Below are positions 41,566-50,825 of a stretch of DNA of 64,000 bases, piece after piece. The position numbers and the translations under genes were made by a program. This stretch comes from Leadbetterella byssophila DSM 17132 (GTDB lineage: Bacteria > Bacteroidota > Bacteroidia > Cytophagales > Spirosomataceae), in assembly GCF_000166395.1 (NCBI RefSeq), contig NC_014655.1:1426001-1490000 (forward strand), written 5' to 3'. A model generated the notes under the pieces. That model worked only from the letters and a program-made list of their open reading frames with translations, was not told the origin of the DNA and did no database searches. The number at the start of each line of letters is the position of its first letter. The first letter of the stretch is position 1.

Positions 41566-43827
41566 CTATTTTTTCGAAAAAGAATAAGGGAAGTCTCCTT
41601 CTTTTGTTCCTCTATTCAAGTTAGGCTTGCTGCCCATCTCGTAATGAATGGTTCCTCCTTTTTGTAAGACACCATGTGTGAAGTAGTTAGCTCCATGAAC
41701 CTTACCATTCACCTTGATGGATTGAATATAGCGATTATCAGGCCCATTCCCCGGTGCACTTAATTTTAATTTCTTTCCATTTTCGAAGTTCAAAGTTACG
41801 TCTTTAAATAAAGGAGAACCTAGAACATATTCATCTGTTCCCGGACATACAGGATAAAATCCTAATGCTGAAAAAACATACCATGCAGAAGTTTGTCCGT
41901 TATCCTCATCTCCACAATATCCGTCCGGAGCTGGGGTATACAATTTATCCATTACCTCCCTAGTCCAGAATTGCGTTTTCCAGGGTTGACCGGAGTAATT
42001 ATAAAGATAAATCATATGCTGAATAGGCTGATTTCCATGGGCATAATTTCCCATATTCATGATTTGCATCTCCCGGATCTCATGAATTACAAAGCCATAA
42101 TAGCTTTCATCAAACAAAGGAGGAACATTAAATACAGAATCTAACATCTTATTAAATCCTTGTGGTCCACCCATCAGTCCAATCAAACCCGCAGGATCAT
42201 GGAATACTGACCAGGTGTAATGCCAGGAATTGCCCTCTGTAAATGCATCGCCCCATTTCAAAGGATTAAAGGGTGCTTGGAAGCTGCCATTCTTATTCTT
42301 CCCCCTCATCAAACCCGTTTCAATATCAAAGAGATTCCTATAATTATACGCGCGTTTGGCAAATATTCCAATTTCAGACTCCGGTTTCCCTAGTGCCTTA
42401 CCTAATTGGTAAATACTCCAGTCGTTATAGGCATATTCTAGCGTCCTAGCCGCGTTCTCATTGATCCTAGCATCATACGGCACGTATCCTAACTCATTGT
42501 AATAGGAAACTCCCTTTCTGCCCGTAGAGCTGATTTTTGGATGTTCATTATTTGCTCCATGGACCACCGCCTCCCAAAGGGTTTCAATATCATATCCTCG
42601 AAGACCTTTTAAATAGGCATCAGCCACCACAGCAGCCGAATTATTTCCTACCATGCAGTCTCTGTGTCCGGGACTTGCCCATTCCGGAAGCCAACCACTT
42701 TCCTTATATGCATTCACTAAACCCTCCTGCATTTTCACATTCTCCGAAGGATAAATGAAGTTTAAAAAGGGGAATAATGATCTAAAAGTATCCCAAAATC
42801 CCGTGTCCGTATACATGTACCCTGGTAAAACCTGACCATTATAAGGACTATAATGCATCACTTCTCCTTTGACATTGTACTCATAGAAGCTTCTTGGAAA
42901 AAGAACAGATCTGTAGAGACAGGAATAAAATGTTCTCAATTTATCAATGTCTGAATCCTTAACTTCTATTTTCCCTAATACCGCATTCCACCTTAACCTG
43001 CCCTTCTCTTTAACTTGATCAAAACTATCTGTTCCCAGCTCCTTAAGATTTAGCTCTGCTTGTTCTAAACTTATAAAAGACGAAGCTACCTTAGCATGCA
43101 CTTTTTCACCTTTTTTGGTAGAAAATCCTATAATTCCATAGGCATGATGGGCTTGCACCTCCCATTTTCCTTCTTGCAAAACTGTATCAGCTACTGTAGC
43201 TTTAAAATCAAAGTCTTTATCGAAAATGATGACAAAATAATTCTTGAAATTTTCAGGAACTCCTCCACTATTTCTAGTAGTATAGCCAATGATCTTTCTC
43301 TCCTGCGGAATAACTTTAATGTAAGATCCCTTGTCAAACGCATCCACTACCACATATGAATTCTTGTTTTCCGGGAATGTAAATCGAAACATCGCGGCTC
43401 GCTCCGTAGGGGTAATTTCAGTGACCACGTCATGGTCAGCCAAATAAACGGAATAATAATGCGGTTGGGCTTTTTCTGCTTTATGGGAAAACCAACTAGC
43501 CCTTTTGTCTTGATTAAATTCCAATTTCCCAGTAACGGGCATAAGACTAAATTGCCCATAATCATTAATCCAAGGACTAGGTTGATGGGTTTGCTTAAAA
43601 CCCCTTATCTTATCCGCATCGTAGGTGTAAGCCCAGCCGTCACCCATCTTACCTGTTTGAGGAGTCCAGAAATTCATACCCCAGGGCATGGCAATGACCG
43701 GATAAGTATTTCCATTAGATAAGGAATGTTTAGATTGAGTTCCTACCAAAGGGTTCACGTATTGCACCCAATCCTGGCCGAATACTGTAATACTTGTGAA
43801 TAGTAGCGATACTAAGATTTTTCTCAT
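41566..43827 (-). CDS. GH92 family glycosidase with Gln in place of the usual acid Glu
   Basis: 753 residues from the ATG at 43827, chosen for its signal peptide (MRKILVSLLFTSITVFGQ) and 4-base overlap with the upstream gene. Order: N-terminal beta-sandwich (YVNPLVGTQSKHSLSNGNTY) and the (alpha/alpha)6 catalytic domain with ESGWLPEWASPGHRDCMVGN, SYYNELGYVP, NYSGQPWKTQFW and DEDNGQTSAWYVFSALGFYP. GH92 enzymes are exo-acting, calcium-dependent, inverting alpha-mannosidases. The usual general-acid motif GNEP reads GNQP (Gln600, codon 42028-42030). As I recall, the Glu-to-Gln change occurs in GH92 members that cleave mannose-1-phosphate-6-mannose links, so this specificity is possible. Periplasmic or surface. 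Confidence 0.93.
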   Translation of the reverse strand: MRKILVSLLFTSITVFGQDWVQYVNPLVGTQSKHSLSNGNTYPVIAMPWGMNFWTPQTGKMGDGWAYTYDADKIRGFKQTHQPSPWINDYGQFSLMPVTGKLEFNQDKRASWFSHKAEKAQPHYYSVYLADHDVVTEITPTERAAMFRFTFPENKNSYVVVDAFDKGSYIKVIPQERKIIGYTTRNSGGVPENFKNYFVIIFDKDFDFKATVADTVLQEGKWEVQAHHAYGIIGFSTKKGEKVHAKVASSFISLEQAELNLKELGTDSFDQVKEKGRLRWNAVLGKIEVKDSDIDKLRTFYSCLYRSVLFPRSFYEYNVKGEVMHYSPYNGQVLPGYMYTDTGFWDTFRSLFPFLNFIYPSENVKMQEGLVNAYKESGWLPEWASPGHRDCMVGNNSAAVVADAYLKGLRGYDIETLWEAVVHGANNEHPKISSTGRKGVSYYNELGYVPYDARINENAARTLEYAYNDWSIYQLGKALGKPESEIGIFAKRAYNYRNLFDIETGLMRGKNKNGSFQAPFNPLKWGDAFTEGNSWHYTWSVFHDPAGLIGLMGGPQGFNKMLDSVFNVPPLFDESYYGFVIHEIREMQIMNMGNYAHGNQPIQHMIYLYNYSGQPWKTQFWTREVMDKLYTPAPDGYCGDEDNGQTSAWYVFSALGFYPVCPGTDEYVLGSPLFKDVTLNFENGKKLKLSAPGNGPDNRYIQSIKVNGKVHGANYFTHGVLQKGGTIHYEMGSKPNLNRGTKEGDFPYSFSKK

Positions 43828-44705
43828 AACCATTTGTGTAATTTTAACCAAGCTTCTAATGCTTCGGGCCATTTCTCTACCGGGCCTCTGTTGTCTTTTG
43901 TAAGTGCATAACCATGTCCTCCTTTTTCATAGATGTGCATTTCTGCAGGAACTTTATGTCTTTTAGCGGCCAAATAGTAGGCAATGGAATTCTCTGGAAC
44001 CACCCAATCATCTGTAGTAGAAACTAGGAAAACAGGAGGAGTTTTTTCTGTTATGTTCTTTTCAGGTGAATATCTTTTCAGCTCTTGCTCGTTGAAGTTA
44101 GGTCCTAACAAGTTCTTTTTTGAACCTTCATGCGTAATATTATCATCTAATGAAATTACCGGATAGATCAATAGAGAGAAATCAGGACGCACCTCTTCTG
44201 AACTTCTTTTTATTTCTCCCACCGGATTATCAAATAAGGTAGATGTTGTTGCCGCCAAATGCCCTCCTGCGGAGAATCCCATTATACCTACATCCTTAAT
44301 TCCCCACTCCTTCGCATGAGACTTGACGAAGGCAATGGCACTTTGAGCATCTTGTAAAGGACGAATCCCCGCATCTGTAAAATATTCTCTTTGAGGTAAT
44401 CTATATTTTAACACCACAGCTATCATTCCTCTCTCACTAAACCACCTGGCTAAATTCTCCCCCTCTTTTTTATAAGCTAAAACAGCATAACCTCCGCCGG
44501 GACAAATGACCACAGCTGCATTAGAAGTCTGCTTTTGCGGTTTGTAAATGGCTAAAGTGGGAACCGTCACATTAGTAATGTTTGCGCCCGTCATTTTTTC
44601 CGGAACATCCTTGACTTTTAGTCCCGGCACCCCATCCGGATATAAGGGAATAATTTCTTGGGCCATACTCATGTAAGAAATCAAAAGGAAGAAAAAAACT
44701 CTCAT
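43824..44705 (-). CDS. Secreted alpha/beta hydrolase (acetyl-xylan-esterase-like)
   Basis: 293 residues with a signal peptide (MRVFFFLLISYMSMAQ). BD-FAE/esterase-lipase fold: VVICPGGGYAVLAYKKEG is the oxyanion HGG-like region, VGIMGFSAGGHLAAT the nucleophile Ser, VSTTDDWVVPENS the Asp and EKGGHGYALTK the His. Probably deacetylates or de-esterifies polysaccharide. It shares a 4-base overlap with the GH92 gene, which supports joint use on glycan. No SusC/SusD pair is in the window. Confidence 0.9.
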   Translation of the reverse strand: MRVFFFLLISYMSMAQEIIPLYPDGVPGLKVKDVPEKMTGANITNVTVPTLAIYKPQKQTSNAAVVICPGGGYAVLAYKKEGENLARWFSERGMIAVVLKYRLPQREYFTDAGIRPLQDAQSAIAFVKSHAKEWGIKDVGIMGFSAGGHLAATTSTLFDNPVGEIKRSSEEVRPDFSLLIYPVISLDDNITHEGSKKNLLGPNFNEQELKRYSPEKNITEKTPPVFLVSTTDDWVVPENSIAYYLAAKRHKVPAEMHIYEKGGHGYALTKDNRGPVEKWPEALEAWLKLHKWL

Positions 44706-44850
44706 AATAGGTTGATTAGTGCGGTGAAGATAATAACCAAAACCCTTTAAAGCCTATAATTTCATACTTTTCTTGCCTATTTATACACATATTTTAACTG
44801 AACTGAGCTTAAAGCTATAACTTTTATTATTTTTCCCAAAAACCCAGATC

Positions 44851-47085
44851 ATGAAAATAAAAACTATACTGTTCAGCCTTCTGAGCTTGCAGCTTGCTGC
44901 CCAAGGCACTGCCGCAGATTATAAGCGGGCAGACTACATCAAAGAGAGCACCAAATACAAAGTGTACCACGAACCCCTACACGTGCAGTGGCAAGGAAGC
45001 CAAGTCTGGTACAAAGTCCAAACAGCCGAGGGAGAAGCATTCTATAAAGTAGACCCCGCAAGTAAAAAGAAAGAAACTCTATTTTCTACAAGCTCTTTAA
45101 TCACTCAATTAGAAAACGCCGTACATCAAAAAGTCAATAAGCATGAAATCCCCTTAGAAAATCTTAAAATGGAAGGAGAAGGGGTTTCGTTTGAGGCTTT
45201 TGGCAAAACGTGGAGTTTTACGGATAATCAACTGACCGACAAAGGAAATATCAATGCTCCACAAAGACCCGAAAGGTATTGGGGAAGCCTGAGAGACGAA
45301 CGTGAGGGTAATCCAATTCTTTCGCCCGACAAAAAATGGAAAGCATATATAAAGAATTCAAATGTTTACATCAGTAAAGTTGATGACCCAAAATCAGAAA
45401 AAGCCTTGAGTTTTGACGGCTCACCGGGAGAATATTATTCAGCTTTCCTGTCTTGGTCTCCGGATTCCAAGTATATCTACTCCACCCGAATTCGGCCAGG
45501 GGGAAAAAGGGTATTGACTTTGATCGAATCTTCTCCAAGTGATCAGCTACAACCTAAACTTCATACCAGAGACTACCTTAAACCAGGGGATGCTTTGAAT
45601 CAGAAATACCCAGTGGTTTTTGATATTGAAAAAAACAAAACATACGAAGTTTCTCCTGAACTTATTGCTAACCAATACAGCCTTTCTTTCCCGCAATGGA
45701 GAGCTGACAGCAAAGCATTGCTCTTTGAATATAATCAAAGGGGCCATCAAAACTATCATGTCTTAAGACTTGATACGGAAAATGGAAAGGTTACTGAAGT
45801 CATTAAAGAATCTAGCCCCACCTTCTTCCATTACAGTGGCAAAAAGTTCTTGCATTATGCACAGAAAACAGAAGAATTGATTTGGATGTCAGAAAGGGAT
45901 GGATGGAATCACCTTTATTTATACGATGCAAAGTCCGGTAAAGTAAAGAATCAGATCACCAAGGGCAAATGGGTAGTTAGAAAAGTAATCAAAGTAGACG
46001 AAGCAAGTCGTAGGATTATTTTCGAAGGTAGCGGAAGAGAGAAAGGTCAAGACCCCTATTTTATTCAATATTACTCCGTATCTTTTGATGGCTCGGATTT
46101 CAGGGTGTTAACCAATGAGAATGGCAACCATAGAGCCACTTTTTCTCCAGATTTTAACTATTTCGTAGACATTTGGGGTAGATTGGATCAAGCTCCTGAA
46201 ACTGTATTAAGAAGTACCGCTGACGGAAAGATCCTTATGCATTTAGAAAAGGCAGACATCAAAGATCTACTGAAGACCGGATGGGTAATGCCAGAAGTAT
46301 TCGTTACCACAGGTAGAGACGATAGCACAGACATTTGGGGAATGATTATACGTCCTTCCAACTTTGATCCTAAAAAGAAATATCCTGTGATAGAATACAT
46401 CTATGCAGGCCCACATGACTCCTTCGTTCCTAAGAACTTTGTAACAGATTCCAGAGGAGACCTGCATCAATTAGCAGAGTTAGGATTTATTGTGGTACAA
46501 ATTGACGGTATGGGCACCTCTAATCGATCCAAAGCATTCCACGATGTGTGCTGGAAAAACTTAAAGGATAGTGGATTCCCAGACAGAATGAAGTGGATCA
46601 AAACTGCAGCGAAGAAATATCCTTACATGGATATTAGCAGGGTAGGAATTTTCGGTAATTCCGCCGGAGGACAAAGTTCAGCAGGAGCCTTATTACACCA
46701 TCCTGATTTTTATAAAGTGGCCGTTTCCTCCTCAGGATGCCATGATAACAGAATGGATAAAATATGGTGGAATGAACAATGGATGGGCTACCCTATCGGT
46801 CCGCATTACGAAGAATCATCTAATGTAACCCATGCCCACAAACTTCAGGGCAAATTACTTCTAATCCTAGGAGAAATGGATGATAATGTAGACCCTTCAT
46901 CTACCTTCCAATTGATCAACGGTATCATTAAAGCCAATAAATGGGTAGATTTCTTGTTTGTTCCCGGAATGGGACACTCCCTTGGAGGAGATTACGGAGA
47001 GCACCGCAGGAGAGATTTCTTTGTTAAACATCTGATTGGTGTTGACCCTCCTCTTTGGGAAGGACATATAAAAACTGCCCCTTAA
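44851..47085 (+). CDS. S9 family peptidase (dipeptidyl peptidase IV-like)
   Basis: 744 residues. Signal-like N-terminus MKIKTILFSLLSLQLAAQ, an N-terminal beta-propeller (DPP IV type; YYSAFLSWSPDSKYIYS, WRADSKALLFEYNQRGHQNY) and a C-terminal alpha/beta hydrolase: VGIFGNSAGGQSSAGALLHH with nucleophile Ser604, LLILGEMDDNVDPSSTF with the Asp, VPGMGHSLGGDYG with the His. Cleaves dipeptides or oligopeptides in the periplasm. The elbow is GNSAGG rather than the GWSYGG of typical DPP IV, so it may be another S9 branch. Confidence 0.9.
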   Translation: MKIKTILFSLLSLQLAAQGTAADYKRADYIKESTKYKVYHEPLHVQWQGSQVWYKVQTAEGEAFYKVDPASKKKETLFSTSSLITQLENAVHQKVNKHEIPLENLKMEGEGVSFEAFGKTWSFTDNQLTDKGNINAPQRPERYWGSLRDEREGNPILSPDKKWKAYIKNSNVYISKVDDPKSEKALSFDGSPGEYYSAFLSWSPDSKYIYSTRIRPGGKRVLTLIESSPSDQLQPKLHTRDYLKPGDALNQKYPVVFDIEKNKTYEVSPELIANQYSLSFPQWRADSKALLFEYNQRGHQNYHVLRLDTENGKVTEVIKESSPTFFHYSGKKFLHYAQKTEELIWMSERDGWNHLYLYDAKSGKVKNQITKGKWVVRKVIKVDEASRRIIFEGSGREKGQDPYFIQYYSVSFDGSDFRVLTNENGNHRATFSPDFNYFVDIWGRLDQAPETVLRSTADGKILMHLEKADIKDLLKTGWVMPEVFVTTGRDDSTDIWGMIIRPSNFDPKKKYPVIEYIYAGPHDSFVPKNFVTDSRGDLHQLAELGFIVVQIDGMGTSNRSKAFHDVCWKNLKDSGFPDRMKWIKTAAKKYPYMDISRVGIFGNSAGGQSSAGALLHHPDFYKVAVSSSGCHDNRMDKIWWNEQWMGYPIGPHYEESSNVTHAHKLQGKLLLILGEMDDNVDPSSTFQLINGIIKANKWVDFLFVPGMGHSLGGDYGEHRRRDFFVKHLIGVDPPLWEGHIKTAP

Positions 47086-47098
47086 GGGAGGCAGTTTT
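47071..47098. terminator. Bidirectional terminator
   Basis: AAAACTGCC (47071-47079) pairs with GGCAGTTTT (47090-47098), flanked by A and T. The stops of both convergent genes lie in the loop region. Confidence 0.7.
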
Positions 47099-47522
47099 CT
47101 TTTCTCCTAGTGTCAATAACGTGAGCTATTTTCCACTTCCCTTCTTGTAGTACAAGTGAGAAATGATTCACCCCACAGTGAGATAAGTTTCCATTCAGAT
47201 AAAAGGTATAAGGGGTCCATGCCATAGCCATGGGCCCATCTACCAAGATCTTTTCATAGGTTACTCTTTCATCAAATGAACCCTTCTGTGCCCTTCCTAC
47301 TGCAGTGATGAAAGATTCAGGGCCAGTAGATTTCACAGCATTTTCAACACCAATGGTTTGAAATATAGCACCTTTTGCTACATATGATTTTAATGCAGTA
47401 GAATCTGAATCCCTCATGGCCTTGAAGAATCCGTCAATGGTAGATTTAATACCATCCTCTTGGGCTGAAGCAGAAAAGCTTAGGCAAATAAACAGTGCTA
47501 GAGTTGTTTTAAAAGTCTTCAT
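47082..47522 (-). CDS. Secreted NTF2/SnoaL-like protein
   Basis: 146 residues with a signal peptide (TTLALFICLSFSASAQ). The small alpha+beta cone fold is suggested by IDGFFKAMRDSDSTALKSYV, AMAWTPYTFYLNGNLSHCGV and NHFSLVLQEGKWKIAHVIDT, as in DUF4440/nuclear-transport-factor-2-like proteins. Substrate and function are unknown. Overlaps the YwbE-like gene by 14 bases. Confidence 0.85.
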   Translation of the reverse strand: MKTFKTTLALFICLSFSASAQEDGIKSTIDGFFKAMRDSDSTALKSYVAKGAIFQTIGVENAVKSTGPESFITAVGRAQKGSFDERVTYEKILVDGPMAMAWTPYTFYLNGNLSHCGVNHFSLVLQEGKWKIAHVIDTRRKENCLP

Positions 47523-47745
47523 CTGGTAAAATTTCTTTTACTCTGCCTATCTGACCGTCATCTAGTCTGACCTTAATGCCTCTATGATGATAAGGCGCAG
47601 AAGTGAGTATGTTTTTAACAATTCCTTGGGTTAATTCTCCGGTTCTTTGATCTTTTTTAAGTACTATGTTCACTAACATCCCCGGTCGGACATCAGCTCT
47701 GGTCTTACCATCTTTATTCATGTGCACAAAGCTAAGTATTTTCAT
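47509..47745 (-). CDS. YwbE family protein
   Basis: 78 residues (an ATG at 47721, eight codons in, is an alternative). Typical YwbE sequence: KTRADVRPGMLVNIVLKKDQ, TGELTQGIVKNILTSAPYH and GIKVRLDDGQIGRVKEILP. A small basic protein with an OB/SH3-like fold and no proven role. Upstream gene of a two-gene unit with the NTF2-like gene. Confidence 0.93.
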   Translation of the reverse strand: MKILSFVHMNKDGKTRADVRPGMLVNIVLKKDQRTGELTQGIVKNILTSAPYHHRGIKVRLDDGQIGRVKEILPDEDF

Positions 47746-47851
47746 GTAAATTCCACCTTGAACAAAAGGATGTCCATTTCACCCATTGAGTGAACGGCAA
47801 AAAATTTAAGCACCTGTATGCTAGGCGACTAGGGATTTATTTATTGAAATA

Positions 47852-48529
47852 TCAAGCGATAATTTGCCCATCCCGCATTTCAATGATCCTGTCACTCTTC
47901 TTAGCGAAATCATCGTCATGCGTTACTGCAATAATGGTTTGCCCAAATTCCTGAGCTAATTCCCTAAATATATTGAAGACGATATCTGTGTTTTTACTAT
48001 CCAAATTACCTGTAGGCTCATCCCCCATGATCAGCAAAGGATCATTAATCAAGGACCTGGCAATGGCTACTCTTTGTTGCTGACCTCCGGAAAGCTTCGA
48101 AGCCGGCTTTAACGCTTGATCTTTTATGCCTAGAATGTCTAATTTCTGCATGGCTCTGTCTTCGATTTCCTCTTCAGAATACTTTCCTAGTCGCAAAGCA
48201 GGAATCATCACGTTTTTCAAACAAGTAAACTCCGGCAATAAGTAGTGAAACTGAAACACAAATCCAATTTTTTCATTTCTTACGGCAGCCAGTTCATCTA
48301 AACTTAATCCGGTCATCTTTTGTCCATCTATAAACAGCTCCCCTTTATAATCTGTATCCATAGTGGACAGGATATAAAGCAAGGTGGATTTACCCGAGCC
48401 AGATTTACCAATCATAGTCAAAAGTTCACCTTTGTAAACATCAAAGCTCACTTGTTTCAGAACCTGAAACTCAACAGGATCATAGAAGAACTTATCTATC
48501 TTCTCTGTATGTAAGATTATCTCTCTCAT
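47852..48529 (-). CDS. ABC transporter ATP-binding protein (MacB/LolD type)
   Basis: 225 residues: Walker A LTMIGKSGSGKSTLLYIL, Q-loop VFQFHYLLPEFTCLKNV, signature KLSGGQQQRVAIARSL, Walker B LLIMGDEPTGNLDS, H-loop AVTHDDDFA. The DEPTGNLD form marks the MacB/LolD/FtsE subfamily. It powers the permease encoded upstream (4-base overlap at 48526-48529). Last gene of a four-gene export operon. Confidence 0.96.
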   Translation of the reverse strand: MREIILHTEKIDKFFYDPVEFQVLKQVSFDVYKGELLTMIGKSGSGKSTLLYILSTMDTDYKGELFIDGQKMTGLSLDELAAVRNEKIGFVFQFHYLLPEFTCLKNVMIPALRLGKYSEEEIEDRAMQKLDILGIKDQALKPASKLSGGQQQRVAIARSLINDPLLIMGDEPTGNLDSKNTDIVFNIFRELAQEFGQTIIAVTHDDDFAKKSDRIIEMRDGQIIA

Positions 48530-49743
48530 TTTCTAAAGATGCTTACCGGATCTACTTTTGCAGCCTTTCTGGCTGGGATATAACCAGCAAAGAAGGTTAT
48601 GACCAATCCCAACGCTGCTCCTTGAAGGAATTTACTAAACTCATAATCTATAGGGAAATACCCTATATCTCCTCCTATGTAAACCTTCTTCACTAAACTG
48701 ATCATGATTACAGCAAAGAACATACCTCCAATTACGCCCATAACACCAATCCCCAAGGCTTGGGTAACAAATATGGTGATCACATCCTTTCCTTTAAAAC
48801 CCATGGCCTTTAAGATAGCTATGTCATTGATCTTTTGGCTAACTGTCATATTAAGTATGTTATAGATACCGAAACCTGCTACGATGAGTAAGGTAGTCGA
48901 AATCGCCACCATTACTATCTTTCGCATACGGTTACCGGTCATCAAGGTTTCATTACTCTGCTCAAAACCCTCAGCTTTATATCCCGTAGTGGCGGAAAGT
49001 TCATTGGCTACCGGCACTGCCTTATTATAGTCATGAAGATTTATGTTGACATCCGTAACATAATCACCATTCTCTTTCAATAGCTGCTGGGCACTGGATA
49101 GATTCACGTATGCTGTGCTCTTATCAATCTTCGAATTTGAGGTCTTAAAAATGCCCATCACCTGAAGATTCTTATTCACACTCTTAGAAGAAGTTAAATT
49201 AAGATTATCTCCCACTTTCAAACTCATTTTCTCTGCTACTCCGGAGCCAATAAGTATCCCATTGGGATTACTCTGAAGGCCTTTCCAGTCGCCCTCCACC
49301 ATCATACTCTCCAAACTGAACATTTGGTTAGCTTCATCAGGAATAATGCCAATAGCCGTACCTGAAAGTTGAGATTTCCCACTATTGAAGAAGACACCAC
49401 TTGTAACCTGTAATGTCACAATATTCACTTCAGGGTGTGCCAATGCCAGTTCCTTCACCGAATTAGGATTCAAAATCCTGTTATTAGTGGGCACTATTTT
49501 AGGATTGATGATGACAAATTCCTCTCCTTCCACTAAGGGTTTACTGATTTGATCATCCTGATAAAGACGGATATGTGGTGTACTTTTAAAGACAGAACTA
49601 TAAGAGACCTCATCAAATCCCACCGCTAAGCAGTTCATGAAAATATAGATGGACATACCAATCAACACACCCAAAACCGCAACGGCCGTCAGCCTCTTAT
49701 TAGCAAAAACATAGGTCCTGGCTATTTGGAGATTTACATTCAT
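48526..49743 (-). CDS. ABC transporter permease (FtsX/MacB type)
   Basis: 405 residues: one N-terminal helix (LTAVAVLGVLIGMSIYIFMN), a large periplasmic domain (MacB-PCD type; NSVKELALAHPEVNIVTLQV), then three helices including IVMVAISTTLLIVAGFGIYN and ending PARKAAKVDPVSIFRK, the coupling tail. The tripartite complex with adaptor and TolC exports substrates from the periplasm; LolE-like lipoprotein release is a less likely alternative because an adaptor and TolC-like gene are present. Confidence 0.93.
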   Translation of the reverse strand: MNVNLQIARTYVFANKRLTAVAVLGVLIGMSIYIFMNCLAVGFDEVSYSSVFKSTPHIRLYQDDQISKPLVEGEEFVIINPKIVPTNNRILNPNSVKELALAHPEVNIVTLQVTSGVFFNSGKSQLSGTAIGIIPDEANQMFSLESMMVEGDWKGLQSNPNGILIGSGVAEKMSLKVGDNLNLTSSKSVNKNLQVMGIFKTSNSKIDKSTAYVNLSSAQQLLKENGDYVTDVNINLHDYNKAVPVANELSATTGYKAEGFEQSNETLMTGNRMRKIVMVAISTTLLIVAGFGIYNILNMTVSQKINDIAILKAMGFKGKDVITIFVTQALGIGVMGVIGGMFFAVIMISLVKKVYIGGDIGYFPIDYEFSKFLQGAALGLVITFFAGYIPARKAAKVDPVSIFRK

Positions 49744-50825
49744 GGTTTCTGCGGTAAGAGTACATCTTCAGTAGTCAATCCTTGTAACACCTCTACATAC
49801 TCCGTAGAGACAATTCCTGTCTTAATTTTCACCATTTCCTTATTGCCCTTTACCCTTACCGTATTTCCATACCCTACAGTGCTTCTTGGAATCAGGAGAA
49901 CGTTCTTCTTTTCCCCAACTAATATATTTCCTTCCAGTTGTGTCCCGTAAAGCGGCACTATTTCAGGGTCTAAGAAAGTAGCTTTACAAATGAAAGACTG
50001 AACGTCCTCATCAAAAGCACTGAGGATATCCGTTACTCTGGCTTTGTAAACCGTGTCCTTTTGTGTATTAAGTCTCACAAATACTTCTTGTCCTACTTTA
50101 ACCTTTCCTACACTGCTTTCATCCACATTGAGCACTATCTCAATTTGTTGATTATTGGCCACTCTGGCTATAACATCTCCTCTTTTTACAAAGTCTCCTG
50201 CCTGCTTTTCCTTCTTAATCACTTTACCGGAATGAGTTATCCTGACCTGATTATAAGTGGTCTGAATCTGAGAAGTGGCCTTCTGATTCTTTGCAGAGCT
50301 GATATTTTGTTCATTCTGTAGTTTTGCAGCACTCAATTGTTCCCGCAAAGCCTCTAGCTGAGATAAAGAATTTTCTTCAGCTAATTTCATGTTTTCATAC
50401 TCTTGCCGAGACACACTTTGTTTTGCTAAAAGGCGCTCATAACGCTCCCTTTGTAACTTGTCCTGTTCGTATTTTTGTTCAGCAAAACCAATATTTTGAC
50501 GGATCTGATCCAAGACCGGTTCTGTATTCTTAAGGGCCAGATTCACTTGCTCCTGAGCCGTTTTCAAATTTTCAAGATTAGCCGGATTATCTATATGTCC
50601 AACAACCGCCCCTGCTTTCACTTCATCTCCCACTTCCAGATTCAGTTCTTTTAGAATCCCGTCTGTCTCTGCTACAACTGCATAGGCGTTTTTCCACTCT
50701 ATTTGCCCGGAAGCAAATACGAGCTCCTGAATATCTTTTACTACCGGTTTCGTTTCCGGCTCTTTAGAACATGACAGGAAGAAGCATCCTGCCAGAATCC
50801 AAAACCATTTCTTCTCAATATTCAT
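49740..50825 (-). CDS. Periplasmic adaptor (MacA/HlyD-like membrane-fusion protein)
   Basis: 361 residues from the ATG at 50825; lipoprotein lipobox LAGCFFLSC with Cys near residue 19. Lipoyl/biotinyl halves: TDGILKELNLEVGDEVKAGA and, after the hairpin coiled coil (LNLALKNTEPVLDQIRQ ... NEQNISSAKNQKATS), KVIKKEKQAGDFVKRGD. The beta-barrel and membrane-proximal part follow (VGKVKVGQEVFVRLN, VGYGNTVRVKGNKE). Links the FtsX-type permease to the TolC-like channel. Starts 11 bases before the TolC stop; overlaps the permease by 4. Confidence 0.93.
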   Translation of the reverse strand: MNIEKKWFWILAGCFFLSCSKEPETKPVVKDIQELVFASGQIEWKNAYAVVAETDGILKELNLEVGDEVKAGAVVGHIDNPANLENLKTAQEQVNLALKNTEPVLDQIRQNIGFAEQKYEQDKLQRERYERLLAKQSVSRQEYENMKLAEENSLSQLEALREQLSAAKLQNEQNISSAKNQKATSQIQTTYNQVRITHSGKVIKKEKQAGDFVKRGDVIARVANNQQIEIVLNVDESSVGKVKVGQEVFVRLNTQKDTVYKARVTDILSAFDEDVQSFICKATFLDPEIVPLYGTQLEGNILVGEKKNVLLIPRSTVGYGNTVRVKGNKEMVKIKTGIVSTEYVEVLQGLTTEDVLLPQKP

